Shown one piece after another: positions 20,239 through 32,580 of a DNA stretch of 64,000 bases; positions within the stretch are counted from its first letter, which is position 1, and every line of letters starts with the position of its first letter. The notes beneath the pieces were generated by a model. It made no database searches and had not been told where the DNA came from. It was given only the letters and a program-made list of their open reading frames with translations. The stretch is from Henricia sp. BOLD:AAB3569. Taxonomy: Eukaryota > Echinodermata > Asteroidea > Spinulosida > Echinasteridae. The DNA is taken from positions 124,001 through 188,000 of the forward strand of contig JBBELK010000380.1 of the NCBI GenBank assembly GCA_037783545.1. Reading direction: 5' to 3'. Position numbers and translations under genes: made by a program.

Positions 20239-21950
20239 TTTTGTTTTGTTTACTTAAAATGACACATCAAGCATCATTAAACTGGAGATTTATTGGGAAA
20301 ACCTAATTTTAGGAGTGAGAAAAATGTGAGATGTGTGAGAAAAATGTGTGGCCTGTCTAATATGTTTCGTACATAAGGTCTGAAGCCATGGTCAACTTGT
20401 CCATCCTTTCCCGATTTACTAAAAAGACATTTTCGGTTTGCGAACATACGCATTGGCTTGGACCCCCCCCCCCCCCCCTTCCCCCCTGCATGGTGTACGC
20501 AATGTCAACAACCCCAACAAAAATCATATTTTGCAATTGTTTTGAGGATAAAATGAAGGTTTTTTGGTTTTTATGTCAATGTAGATATGCATATTCATGA
20601 GCAAAGTTGTGATGTCACAAGAGGCAAACACAGACTAATCACATTCAATTGTGCACCAACAAATTCCACTGTTTTCTCCAACTTCCTGAAAATTTTGTAA
20701 TCCATGGCTATTTGGGTTTGTTTTACATGTTGCCTGTTATAAGGCATGGACAAAATAGGGTGGGAAAACTGCAGCAGTTTGTCATAAATCCAGTTTGAAG
20801 TATTGTCTTTTCTATATTTTCTTCTTGCGTCTTCCTGAAGTGATGTGCCCCAAACAGCGCCCTCTTTCTGTGATTTTCTGCAATGAAAACTTCAAAGTAA
20901 AAACAAATGCTACCTTGTATTATAAATGCTCTGTTTATCAAAATAAACTTGCTAAACAAATAATCCCTCATGTACAGCAATGATTAGGCATAAAGATATT
21001 TAGCATATCATGGGTCTTTAAAGCCATGAACAGCATTTGCAATGTCCCAACATTTTAGATTCTTGTCAACCATTTTATCAGGAAAAACCTTACTCAATTG
21101 GAAGAGATAGACGTGGTTCCAACTGTCCAATACAATGATTCCGCCAGAAATGATTTTTTTCATAAGAAAACAAATTGTGTGTACACACATTCTTTAGGCC
21201 CCATCATTGTGAACGAAACTATGCCCCTGACTTGTATACCGTGGTTTTATGGCTCCGTTTTCCTTGCAGTATAGCTAGAGAACCAGCCTATAAATATGAC
21301 GCCGGCTTCGCACAATTTCTCGAAAGCATGGACACATTTGTTTTTATTGTTTTCTCGAAACATAGATGAGGTACTGATTATACTGAGCTGAGTTACACGC
21401 AGGTTGGTTTTATTATATCTTCAATCTCACATAGAGATGACGCCGTTTTTAACATCAGTTTAACATCCCTAAGCAAGTTCGAGAAACGACTGGGGGCTTG
21501 TTTTCGCGACCACAAGCAGAAACATGGTTCTGACACAATTTTCTGTTTATGGTCGCGAAAAAAGGCCCAAGTATACTTCGACAAGAGTACCTACTACCTA
21601 AATAGACAGATATAACCCGTCATTCGAGGAACTCAAGTTGAGGTACAGTCCTTTGATCGAGCCTGCTAATGTTGAGGAAGCAGGGTGTTACAAGGAACCG
21701 TTTCCTGTAGACCATCATACTTGAAACTTGGGGAAAGTTAATTCAGTGTTAATAAATTTGTTAATAAAAGAAATATGGTGTTTTTCCATAATATGCAACT
21801 CCGGTACAACAAAATATAAGCGGTTTACGGTTTTGGTTAACTTTATTTACTACGTGGTTATATAAAACTGTCTAAAAGCAAAATAAATTGATTACTAAAT
21901 TGTCAACATGCACAGGCAAAGCAACATAATTAATATAATACATACATCGA
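20239..21950. other. Gap with no gene seen
   Basis: Unique A/T-rich sequence with a poly-C run at 20463-20478. No ORF longer than about 85 codons and none with recognisable features. Confidence 0.5.
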
Positions 21951-21951
21951 T

Positions 21952-22011
21952 TGCCATGGTGCAGTTGTTAGAGCATCTGCCTACTGCACCATATGTCTCG
22001 GGTTCACTTGC
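21952..22011 (+). repeat. tRNA-like sequence with A and B box, probable SINE head
   Basis: TGGTGCAGTTGTTAGAGCA resembles an RNA polymerase III A box region and GGGTTCACTTGC a B box, 40-odd bases apart. The arms do not fold into a clean cloverleaf, so a tRNA-derived SINE remnant is more likely than a tRNA gene. Confidence 0.45.
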
Positions 22012-22761
22012 TGATTTTTCTTTTATGTTAATTCTACAATCTGGGATTACATTGTGAGTTTAGTTTATAATCTATGGTAAACATTTTGGTGCACGATATT
22101 AATGTGGCAGAGGGTACGCCCTTCCATTGTTCTCCCAAATACCCAATGAATTATTTTCATGTTTTCGAGAGGAAGGGGTTTTTAACGAATCATGCAATCC
22201 ACCGAAACATTCAATTTTGATAAGACACAACTTGTTTAGCTCAAAGCATAGTCTTGAGACGGAAGACTGAATGATTCGTTGCAAGACGTACACTAGCGCC
22301 GGGATCGCGAACGTCCACAGTGAATTCGGTCTTGCGTCAAGACTAGGCTGTGCTTTGGGATGAACACTTTTGTGTTTTATCAAAATTGCACCGGTTCGGT
22401 GGATCGCTACCTAACCACTGCTCAACTTCGCATGAGATATTGCGAAGAGCTTCGTGACGTCACCTAATACCAAGCCTGAATAACACTTGCCGTGATTGGC
22501 CAGATTCTGTCACTGACACAGTAAACATGTCACCCATTTGTAACGCACAAGTTAGGATATTATTGATATTTTTGGGCTGCTTATAAATTATATCCCGTTA
22601 GTCTATAAAAACAGGGAAAATTACATGACGAGTTTTAGTAAATACAGAAACCACATCAAGGATAAAAACGCATGCTTTGCATGCATTTGCATATAGCATG
22701 TATAATTTGTAACGTACAAAAATACGATCGTATTTGTTTTTGACAAATCAACACTGCAACA
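22012..22761. other. Gap with no feature seen
   Basis: Unique sequence between the tRNA-like element and the palindromic element. No gene or repeat is recognised. Confidence 0.4.
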
Positions 22762-24579
22762 AGCGGGCCTCCCACACTGCAATTTTTGCAACGAATTTCC
22801 AACAATTAGGTGCGATTTGGTACGATTAGTCCATGGGCCAATACCCCAAAAAATGCATGTCGGTACCATTTTGGGGGACAAAGGCTCATATTTTTTTGAA
22901 AGATAACCACCTTGGGCACATTTTTTTGTATGATGGACATTCTCAAGTGGTAGTTTTATACCATTTTGGTGAAAAAAACATGGTTTTTCGGACAAAATCA
23001 CCTTTTTAAATATTTTCCTTAGAAAGAGTTTGCAGGCTTAAATGAAAAATCTGAAAAGTGGATATTGTGAGCAGTGGAAGCGTTGATTTTTTTAAATGGT
23101 TTGTTTCATCTTTTTCTCAATGGTTGCCATGGCAACAGCCGTTTTTGGCAAAAAAACATCATTTTTGGTAATAAAACTTTAAAATTAATATTACATAATT
23201 TAGATGGAATATTTGGGTACTGTTAACGGCAAACTCATTCTAAAATACCCAGGCACCTTTTAGGTACCTTAGAGTATAGTACATGTAGGCGGAATGGTAC
23301 ATTTTGGGCCAAAACCATCATTTTATAATCGCCGTTATGGGGTAAATTCATGTTTTTAAAGATTTCCCTTATAAAAAGAGTTTGCAGGCTGAAATTATTT
23401 TGTGCATTGCAAAACATGTCTTATCTGAAGCTCCCACCCGGCGGGCCACAAAAATATTAGATCTGCTACTACATTGTACATGTACATGTTAAACTTCAAG
23501 AAAAGGATAAACAAGAACAGTTGGTTTTTATAATATTTTCGTAAATCTTTTAGGTGGTTTGTTTCAACTTGTTCTCGATTAGGGGCAAAAAACACAATTT
23601 TTGGTAATAAAACTTAAATAATTTATATCACATGATTCATATGGAATATTGGGGTACTTCCAACGGCAAACCCATTATGGGATAACCAGGCAGTTTTTAG
23701 GTGCAGTACACGTAGGCGGGATTGTACATTTTGAGACAACAAGATCATGTTAGAATGGCCGTGGAGGAATAGACCAATCCAGGAGCGTTTAAGCCCCGCC
23801 CCAAACATTTCCATCAATCAATCATTATGAAGGACAATGGTGATCTACGTGGTTAATGTAATGATTATCCGCACGTTTCTAAGTGGGCGGGGCTTACTGG
23901 ATCGGTCTATGGCCGAGGAGTACGGTTGCTTTAACTGAAGACCGCAAAGGATTTCAAAGGATTATGGGTAAGTGACCTGTCCGCATATGATGTGTGTGTG
24001 CCCTTGAGCAAGGCACTTTTCTGTTAATATCATCTCAGGTGAAAAAAATAGTACATGTAAGCCTGTGAGGAAGATGTTTGATAATTAACCGTTGTGTGCA
24101 TATAACATGCAACCGGGCAGTAATGTATACTTTCAGGGAGCTGAGGTTTACGGATTGATTTAAAGTGATTGAAATGACCAGCAGTCATAATCCAGTGTGC
24201 AAGCCACCGTCAGACCGCCGTCAAGCCACAGACCACTAGCGGTAGTCAGCGGTCGGTCATACCCCACTCTGAGATACGCAGACAAGTCACATTCAAGTCC
24301 ATGCACCAGATATCTTATTGTTTAACAACGAGAAATAGTGACTCCTAGTTGAGGGCTGACATTTTGATTCACTTGACAGATTTTTATGTGACAAAGATGC
24401 GATAAAGACTATTTTTTCATGTAAGGAGATTCCTTATCATGATCCGGGTAAACATAGATTCTGAGGTTGCCAGGTTTGACCTGGACGCTTTCTTTAAGAC
24501 ACCACACCCTGTATATTTAGTGACAGTGAACCGCTGATGACGTTTTATATTAGGAGTGGCAGGTCATCATAATGGCGAG

Positions 24580-24960
24580 GCATACCCCTATCAACCACTA
24601 CTAGTGGTCTACTGGCAGAGTGTGGGTTACAGGCAACTGGTGGTTTGCCACCGGCTGCTTTTATAGTGGTCCGCTGGTGGTTTTAGAATGGCTGGCCATT
24701 GGTTTGCTGGCGGTTTTGTCGTGGAAGACCACTGGTGGTTTGCCACTGTCTACCGCTAGTGGTCCGCTGGCAGTTTAGGAACGGCAGACCACTCGTGGTT
24801 TGACGCTGCCGCTAGGTGTCTGCTGGTGGTTTAGGTGCGACAGACCACTGGTGTTTTGCTGCTGGCCACCGCTAGTTGTCCGCTGGCAGTTTATTTGCGG
24901 AAGACCACTGGTGGCCGCTGACTACCGCTATATAGTGGTCTGTGGCTTGGCACTGGTGAA
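24580..24960. repeat. GTGGT-rich degenerate minisatellite in the loop of element D
   Basis: Imperfect repeats of ACCACTGGTGGTTTGCCACT and GTGGTCCGCTGGCAGTTT words. The words are themselves partly self-complementary, so the loop could fold into smaller hairpins. Confidence 0.7.
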
Positions 24961-25196
24961 ACGCTGTCAGTTGAGATACCGCCAGGTTTTTTTTGGTCAG
25001 CATGTCGATGCCGACCAGCCGCCTTCCAGCCGACTGCGGTCTGACGGTGGCTTGCATACTGGATTATTACTGCTGGTCATTTCAATCACTTTAAATCAAT
25101 CCGTAAACCTCAGCTCCCTGAAAGTATACATTACTGCCCGGTTGCATGTTATATGCACACAACGGTTAATTATCAAACATCTCCCTCACAGGCTTA

Positions 25197-25470
25197 TGCA
25201 CCTATCAATTGTTTCCCCCCCACCCCGCGGGCTACCCCACTTAAGCGGTGGGGATTGTCACTTTTTGCGTGACAAAATCCCCACCCCTGGGGCAACATTT
25301 AGGTGACAAAAATCCCCACCCTCGGGTGCAAAACATACGCAAAAATGCACAACAATGCAAAGATAATAGGCCAAATTCCCCACCCTCGGGCATGAAAAAT
25401 GTGACCAAACCCCCACCTAGGGGGTAGGTTAGCTCGACGGGGGGGGGGGGGGGGACAATTGATAGGTGCA
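25197..25470. mobile_element. 274-bp MITE with TTA target duplication in the right arm of element D
   Basis: It has a perfect 16-bp terminal inverted repeat TGCACCTATCAATTGT and is flanked by TTA at 25194-25196 and 25471-25473. The left arm of element D (near 24050-24065) shows the uninterrupted site CTTACATGTACT. The interior has CCCCACCC-type words and a G run near the right end. A 3-bp TTA duplication fits the PIF/Harbinger type, but the termini are not otherwise diagnostic. Confidence 0.85.
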
Positions 25471-26576
25471 TTACATGTACTCTTTTTTGTTCACCTGAGA
25501 TGATATTAACAGAAAAGTGCCTTGCTCAAGGGCACACACATCATATGCGGGCAGGTCACTTACCCATAATCCTTTGAAATCCTTTGCGGTCTTCAGTTCA
25601 AGCAACCGTACTCCTCGGCTATAGACCAATCCAGTAAGCCCCGCCCACGTAGAAACGCGTATAGCTACATCGAAGTGCGGATAATCATTAGATTAACCAC
25701 GTAGATCACCATTGTCCTTCAGAATGATTGATTGGTGGAAATGTTAGGGGCGGGGCTTAAACGCTCCTGGATTGGTCTATTCCTCCACGGCCATTCCAAC
25801 ATGATCTTTTTGTCTCAAAATGTACAATTCCGCCTATGTGTACTGCTCCTAAAAACTGCCTGGGTATCCCACAATGGGTTTGCCGTTGGAAGTATCCCAA
25901 TATTCCATATGAATCATGTGATATAAATTCTGCAAGTTTTATTACCAAAAAGTGTTTTGCCCCAAATCGAGAAAATGTTGAAACAAACCACCTAAAAGAA
26001 ATTAACGCCCCACTGCTTACAATATCAACTTTTGTTTTGATTTTCATTTCACCCTGCAAACTCTTTTTATAAGGGAAATCTCTAAAAACATGATTTTACC
26101 CCAAAACGGCAATTCTAAAATAATGTTTTTGGCCCAAAATGTACCATTCCGCCTACATGTATACTCTAAGGTACCTAAAAGGTGCCTGGGTGTCTCAGAA
26201 TGAGTTTGCCGTTAAAAGTACCCAAATATTCTATATAAATTATGTAATATGAATTTTTAAAGTTTTATTACCAAAATGATGTTTTTTGCCCTAAAACGGC
26301 TGTTGCCATGGCAACCATTTGGGAAAAAGATGAAACAAACCATTTAAAAAAATCAACGATTCCACTGCTCACAATATCAAATTTTCAGATTTTTCATTTA
26401 AGCCTGCAAACTCTTTTTCTAAGGAAAATATTTAAAAAGGTGATTTTGTCCCAAAAACCATGTTTTTTCACCAAAATGTTATAAAACTACCACTTGAGAA
26501 TGTCCATCATACCAAAATATGTGCCCAAGGTGGTCATCTTTCAAACAAATATGATGAGCCTTTGTCCCCCAAAATG

Positions 26577-27117
26577 CATCCTGAGATATCAGGGAATTTC
26601 CACTCTGCAAAGCGACGTAACAATACCCTGAGGAAACACACGCAAATCTGTGGAGTGAGCCGGCTGTTGTCTTGAGCCAACTCACGCCCGAGTCATTTTG
26701 ATGTAATTTAATCAATTCGGTCATGTTATGCCGAAAAGAAACGATTTCTATACTTTCCAGAAATTGTATTGGGTTCCGTTCCTTATGACTGTCCCATTCC
26801 TACCAAACTTTCAAACGACGATCTTAATTTACTCCGCAGTTTTTTAAATTAATAACAGGGATGAATGCTGACGAATGTAATGGAACGGATTTCCATTATG
26901 CTTTAAATAGCAGCCAATCGTCGACGCGGACAACGGCCAGGATTACATTTGAATGCCTGTAATCATGCTGCAATGCACTGCCAAGCGTCCTGATTGGTCC
27001 AGCAGAGGCGACAAGATTTATGTCGCTTGTCCCACCGCGAAATGGGGCCTTTTTCAACAGGGCCACTGTACGCAGGAGTTAGGGAGTGCGTTAAAGGGGC
27101 ACTGTTGCAAGAGGATG
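26577..27117. mobile_element. 541-bp insertion with 9-bp duplication in the right arm of element D
   Basis: The insert starts CATCC and ends GGATG. The flanks are CCCAAAATG (26568-26576) and CCTAAAATG (27118-27126). The left arm shows the empty site (reverse complement CCCCAAAATGGTACCGAC, near 22862-22880). A 9-bp duplication is typical of Mutator-like elements. No long terminal repeats are visible. Confidence 0.7.
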
Positions 27118-27252
27118 CCTAAAATGGTACCGACAAGTGTCTTGGCCCATTGACTAGATTGTTTATAGTCTTTAGACAAATCGTACCTAATCATCAAATC
27201 GTACCTAATCGTTGGAAATTCGTGGCGAAAATCGCACAGTGAGAGGCCCGCT

Positions 27253-28466
27253 TTATTTGGTACGATTGTGTATAGAGTCTATAGACAGTCTCTGGTAGTC
27301 TCACCAAATCGTACCTAATCGTTAGAAATTCGTGGCATAGACTCTACAGACTCTATAGTCTATAGACCCTATACACAATCGTACCTAATCGTTGAAAATT
27401 CGTGACAAAAATCGCACAGTGGGAGGCCCGCTTCACATCGTATAACGAAAAAGCCCGGAAATCCCTAATTACCGTGACGGACGCTGATAGGACACTTTTG
27501 TCAATGTTTGCGAACAGATCGTTTACGATCGTATGCGATGCCATTACGATCTCTCGCGATTCTTTACGATTTTTGGTGACCTGGAAGCTATTCTCTGTCG
27601 CGGGTTCCTGGAAATCACATGAATTAATTACATTCGTATCAAATCGTAAAGAAAACTTAAACGATCTTACAAGTTCGTATTGGAATAGTGCTGAAGGATT
27701 GGTTAAGAACCTTCACGATGGCATTAGGATTATTATAAGCGGACCTCCCACTGTGCGATTTTTGCCACGAATTCCCTACGATTTGGTACGATTTGGTACG
27801 ATAACGAGATACTGTCTATAGACTCTATACACAATCGTACTAAATCGTACCTAATCGTAGGATATTCGTGGCAAAAATCGCACAGTGGGAGGCCCGCTTA
27901 AGACACATTACGACTTTGTTACGATCTCTCACGACCGGTTGCGAAGATACGAAATTTGTTAAACATTCCAAAAAGTTCGTAATGACTTTGTGACCAATAC
28001 GAATCATCACAATCGTTTAAAGCGGGCCTCCCACTGTGCGATCTTTGCCACGCATTAGGTACGATTAGCTACGATTTGGTACGATTGTGTGTAGAGTTTA
28101 TATACAATCTCTGGTAATCTCACCAAATCGTACCTAATCGTTGGAAATTCGTGGCAAAAATCGCACTGTGGGAGGCCCGCTTAAGACACATTACGACTTT
28201 GTTACGATCTCTCACGACCGGTTGCGAAGATACGAAATTTGTTAAACATTCCAAAAAGTTCGTAATGACTTTGTGACCAATACGAATCATCACGATCGTT
28301 TAAAGCGGGCCTCCCACTGTGCGATTTTTGCCACGAATTAGGTACGATTGGCTACGATTGTGTATAGAGTCTATACAAAATCGTACCAAATCGTAGCTAA
28401 TAATACCTAATTCGTGGCCAAAATCGCTTAAGAATGTTTGCGATTGTCTTTACGAATATGCTTGAT
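27253..28466. repeat. Chain of short AGCGGGCC-family MITEs at TTAA-like sites
   Basis: Units start AGCGGGCCTCCCACTGTGCG and end in its complement, with TACGATT/AATCGTA words between. Clear copies are 27739-27897 and 28021-28180, and one shortened at the right end at 28304-28427. TTAA flanks both sides of the second and third copies. The unit plus its spacer is duplicated with a 283-bp offset (27901 and 28184 start the same AGACACATTACGAC). Partial copies occur at 27253-27430, 28571-28675 and near 29420-29495. None is coding. Confidence 0.8.
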
Positions 28467-29995
28467 GCTAGGTTTACACATTCCCAAATTGCAGCCACGA
28501 ACACCCCGGTTCATCCTGAATAAAAATTATTGATAGCATCGGGAGAAGTTAGCCCCGATTCGCTATCTGTAAAGCGGGCCTCCCACTGTGCGATTTTGTT
28601 ACGAATTTGCAGCGAATTGCCACGATTGGTAAGATTACCCAAGATTGTCTACGATTGTCGCACAGTGGGAGGGTGTTTCTCGTAGGTAATCGTAGCTTGT
28701 CGTAGCTCGTCGTGGGGTTTCGTAAGTTGTCGTTACCTTCCGTGGGTTGTCGTAGAGTTTTAAACATGTTAAAAACCTTTTGATCGTACCGTGTCGTATC
28801 TTAAGGAATCGTAGCAAATCGTAGGGAATTGTAAGGATTCGTACAGTGGGAGATCACAAAGAAAAGAATCGCAGACATTCGTATGCATTCGCAATGGAAT
28901 TCGCACATCGTAACCGTACAGAGAATGACTGAAGTTTAGGGGCCGGGCAAAATTTCAGGCGGCCAAAATCATGACTGAAAAAGTTAGGCACAGGGGCGCC
29001 AGAGGCACGGGGGCAGCAGGGGAAGCTACCCCCTGCCTTTCTTTCAAGGGGGCAGCAGGCTTAGATATGTGCCCTTATTTTTATTAAAAATTATCACTAG
29101 GTGTGCAATCGCACCTACAAAAGTGTCCGGCGCCTCTGGTTAGGCAGCACTAACCTTCGTTGAGGGAGGGGCAAAATCTTACTTAAGGGAACAGATCCTG
29201 CCAACTCCTCTCCCACAGCCCAGCGCCCCCCCCCCCCCCCCCCCCAACCCCTTTTCCCACCCCCGTAGCTACGCCCTTTAAAAAAAGATTATATGTACAA
29301 AAATGTTTTGTGGTTGTGTTTTAGTGCATGACTTTATACACATTTTCGGAGCACTAACTAATTAAGTATTACATAGAAACAAGAACACCATTACAATTTA
29401 TGATATGTCATGTTAACTCGCACAGTGGGAGGCCCGCTTTAAGGAATCGTAGCAAATCGTATCAAAAAAATCGCACAGTGGGAGGCCCGCTTAAGAATAA
29501 CTTGAGAACAAAATAAGAATAATCACGAACTAGTTACGAATTGGAAGCAGAATCAGACCGAATCAAGCCGAATTATTGCAATTTAGCCAGTGCAGAATAA
29601 AACCGAATTGTGGCGATGTTGTCACGAATGATGTACGAATAACTGCAGAATCATATTCGTAAGTTATTATTGTAATATTCGTACAGTTCTTAATACGGCA
29701 TGGTTCTGGACTGTTAATACTCCGGAATGACTCTACGAAACTTGTAAGAATGCTGTAAGAATATCCAGAATTAGTTACGAATTAAACAATAATGAACCAA
29801 GAATTGAAATTTGTTCCCGAATCACCCCGACAATTTTGAACATGTCCAAAATTGTCGGGGCGTTTCCCAATCTTTCACGATCTTTCACCGAACTGCCAGA
29901 ATCATCCCGAGGCAGCCAAGAAACATTCCCCGATTTACTCAAGAATTGCTATTCGTGGGGATTCGGCCTAAAAATTGGGAATGTGTGAACCTAGC
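28467..29995. mobile_element. Non-autonomous DNA element E, GCTAGGTT ends
   Basis: The left end GCTAGGTTTACACATTCCCAA and the right end (reverse complement GCTAGGTTCACACATTCCCAA) form a ~21-bp inverted repeat. TTAA follows at 29996-29999; the left flank CTTGAT is only TTAA-like. The interior carries copies of the AGCGGGCC family, a poly-C run at 29227-29246 and many ACGAAT/AATTCGT words. No coding sequence. Confidence 0.65.
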
Positions 29996-31221
29996 TTAAG
30001 AGTGAGGGACTGTAAATATCAATAATTTTTGGAAAATGTTGGCCATGGCCAAAAAATGGATTTCCTTTATACTTTTATATTTGATGGACCTTTGCCCCAA
30101 TATATATATTTGATGGACCTTTGACTCTTGGCTGTTGCTATGGCAACAGCCAAATTTGTTTCTTTTTTAAGAGTGAAATTTGCATATTTTCAAAACTGCG
30201 TCACCATTAAACAAGATATAGAAAATAATTTCCTTTAAAAGTTATTGATAGGTGGGTCCTTGGAGACTGCACTGCATGTATAAAAAATAGTCACAAGGTA
30301 TTTGGGTGGGTTATACCTTTTATTTTAAATAGGGGTGTTTTTTAACCTTTTTCGTATGAAAATATACCATTTTTTGACAGCTCATAACCCATAATGGTGC
30401 AAGCCTTGCACCATTATGGGTTATGAGCTGTCAGGCAGCATGTGGTAAGAAATTAAGGCCCGTGGGCATCGGATGATTAGAAAATGCCACATAGCTAGAT
30501 GTATTAATTACACCCCAAAGAACAAGAAAAACCATGTTGGCAAAATCTGAGAGGTTGCAGACGGCGGCCATCTTGGATTTCAAAATGGCCGACATTTTAT
30601 AACCATTTTCTGCTAGAAAAAAAGTTCCCCAACCTCCAACAAAATTTAACAAAAGATTTTTCAGTGGTTATTGGTCCTACTGAATGTGGTGAATGACAGG
30701 AAAAAAAGTCTACCAAAATCGAGTCACCAGAAATGGGTGAAATCTGGGCCAATTCCAAAATGGCCGCCAATGACCTTGAAAATCGTTAAAAATGGCTGTA
30801 ACTTCTGTAATATTTGGAGTAAAACGGTGACTTAAATGTCTACCCTGGGTTTTCAGTGTCAGGGAATTAACTGGTATCCATGATATTTCAATCCAACCTT
30901 CGACAAACAATAAAAGCCACAAATTCAAAATGGCGGTCATAATATATAGGCATGGAAGGGGGTAGAGAAAATGGCTTCTCTAACTGCTTATGTCAGATGT
31001 AGCTTCTTTTATTGGTCAGTAATGTGCTTAACAAGACCCACCCCCCCCCCCCCCCCCCCCCATCTAGTGGCAAGACTGGCTGCATCAGCCACCGTACGAG
31101 CCGCTAAGACAGGGTGCGCCACTCTGCCAGAATTGCCTCTCTGACAATCTGTATTTCTAGGACTGTTTTAGAGACACGTGGTTCAGGAGGTCAGTTCATC
31201 CCACACAGGTTTTATCAACAA

Positions 31222-32580
31222 ATGACCATCCCAGCCCAGCCCAACCCTAAGCCATCCCAGCCCATCCCGAAGCTCCGAAGTCTAGCCCGAGACTGTTACA
31301 GCCCAGCCCGATGCTACCCCAGCCCATGCAGCTCGAAGCATATATGTCCTGCCTGAAGCCACCCTAGCCCATCCCGATGCCATCCGGCCCAGCCCGATGC
31401 CATCCGGCCCAGCCCGATGCCATCCAGGCCCAGTCCGATGCCATCCAGGCCCAGTCCGATGCCATCCGGCCCAGCCAAAGCCATCCCAGTCCAGCCCAAA
31501 GCCACCCCAGACCGAAGCCACCCCAGCCGAGCCTAAAGCCACCCCAGCCCAGCCCCAAGCCACCTGCCCCCAGCCGGAAGTTCAGCCCAGCCAGAAGTCA
31601 CCCCGGCCCAACCCAAAGCCAGCGCGAATCAATCCCGGCCCAGCGCAAAGCCACCCCGGCCCAACCCAAAACCACCCGGCCCAACCCGAAACCATCCCGG
31701 CCCAGCCCGAAGTCACCCCGAAGCCAGCCCAAAGCCACCCCAGACCGAAGCCACCCCAGCCGAGCCCAAAGCCACCCCAGCCCGGCCCCAAGCCACCCGA
31801 CCCCAGCTGGAAGTTCAGCCCAGCCAGAAGCCACCCCAGCCCAACCCAAAGCCAGCCCGAATTAACCCCGGCCCAGTCCCAAGCTACCCCGGCCCAGCCC
31901 AACCCAAAACCACCCCGGCTCAGCCCGAATCCACCTCAGCCTAGCCCGAGGCCATCCCGGCCCAGCACGAAGTCACCCCACGAAGTCACCCCACGAAGCC
32001 AGTCCAAAGCCACCCCAGACTAAAGCCATCCCAGACGAGCCCAAAGCCACCCCGGCCCAACCCAAAGCCAGCCCTAATCTACCCCGGCCCAGCCCCAAGC
32101 CACCCCGGCCCAGCCCCAAGCCACCCGACCCTAGCTGGAGGCTCAGCCCAGCCGGAAGCCACCCCGGCCCAACCCACAGCCAGCACGAATCCACCCCGGC
32201 CCAGCCTGAAGCCACTCCGCCCCAGCCTGAAGCCAACCAACCAAACCATCCCCATCCTCATCCCCATCCCCATCCCATTCCGCCCCAGCCCCAGCCCCAT
32301 CCCCGGCCGCAGGCCCAGGCCAGCCCATACAGCCGCAGCACACCCCAGCACAGTTCAGCCCCCACTAGCCCCAGCTCGGCTCGGCCCAGCCCAGCCCAGT
32401 CCGGCCCAGACCAGCCCAGCCCCAGCCCAAGCTCAGCCCAAGCCCAGCCCCAAGCCAGCCAGCCAGCCCAGCGCCAGCAGCCAACTCAGCCGAACCCAGC
32501 CCCCAGCCCAGCCCAAAGCCAGCCCAGCTAAGCTTGCCAGCCCAGCCCCAACCCGGCCCAACCCAACCCAATACAGTACA
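31222..32580. repeat. C-rich minisatellite (CCCAGCCCGAAGCCACC words)
   Basis: About 1.35 kb of irregular repeats built from CCCAGCCC, GGCCCAACCCAAAGCC and GAAGCCACCCC. The plus strand has few G runs while the minus strand has abundant GGG runs, so strand asymmetry is extreme. The apparent proline-rich (plus) and Gly/Trp-rich (minus) ORFs are by-products of composition. Confidence 0.85.

Larger units (their letters stand above)
22762..27252. mobile_element. Palindromic DNA element D, AGCGGGCC ends
   Basis: The left end AGCGGGCCTCCCACACTGC and the right end (reverse complement AAAGCGGGCCTCTCACTGTG) start long inverted arms, about 22762-24290 and 25010-27252. Matching pairs include the TGCCATGGCAACAGCC block (23127 and 26294), GGAGGAATAGACCAATCC (23764 and 25775) and GGTCTGACGGTGGCTTGC (24205 and 25040). 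The loop holds a GTGGT-rich minisatellite. The right arm carries two younger insertions (25197-25470 and 26577-27117). There is no coding sequence, so it is non-autonomous. Short relatives downstream sit at TTAA sites, which points to a Kolobok or piggyBac-type donor, though TTAA is not intact here. Confidence 0.75.

Noticed and set aside
24800..25306. 168-codon plus-strand ORF
   Set aside because: It crosses the GTGGT minisatellite and the inner arm of a palindrome; the peptide is repetitive and matches nothing recognisable.
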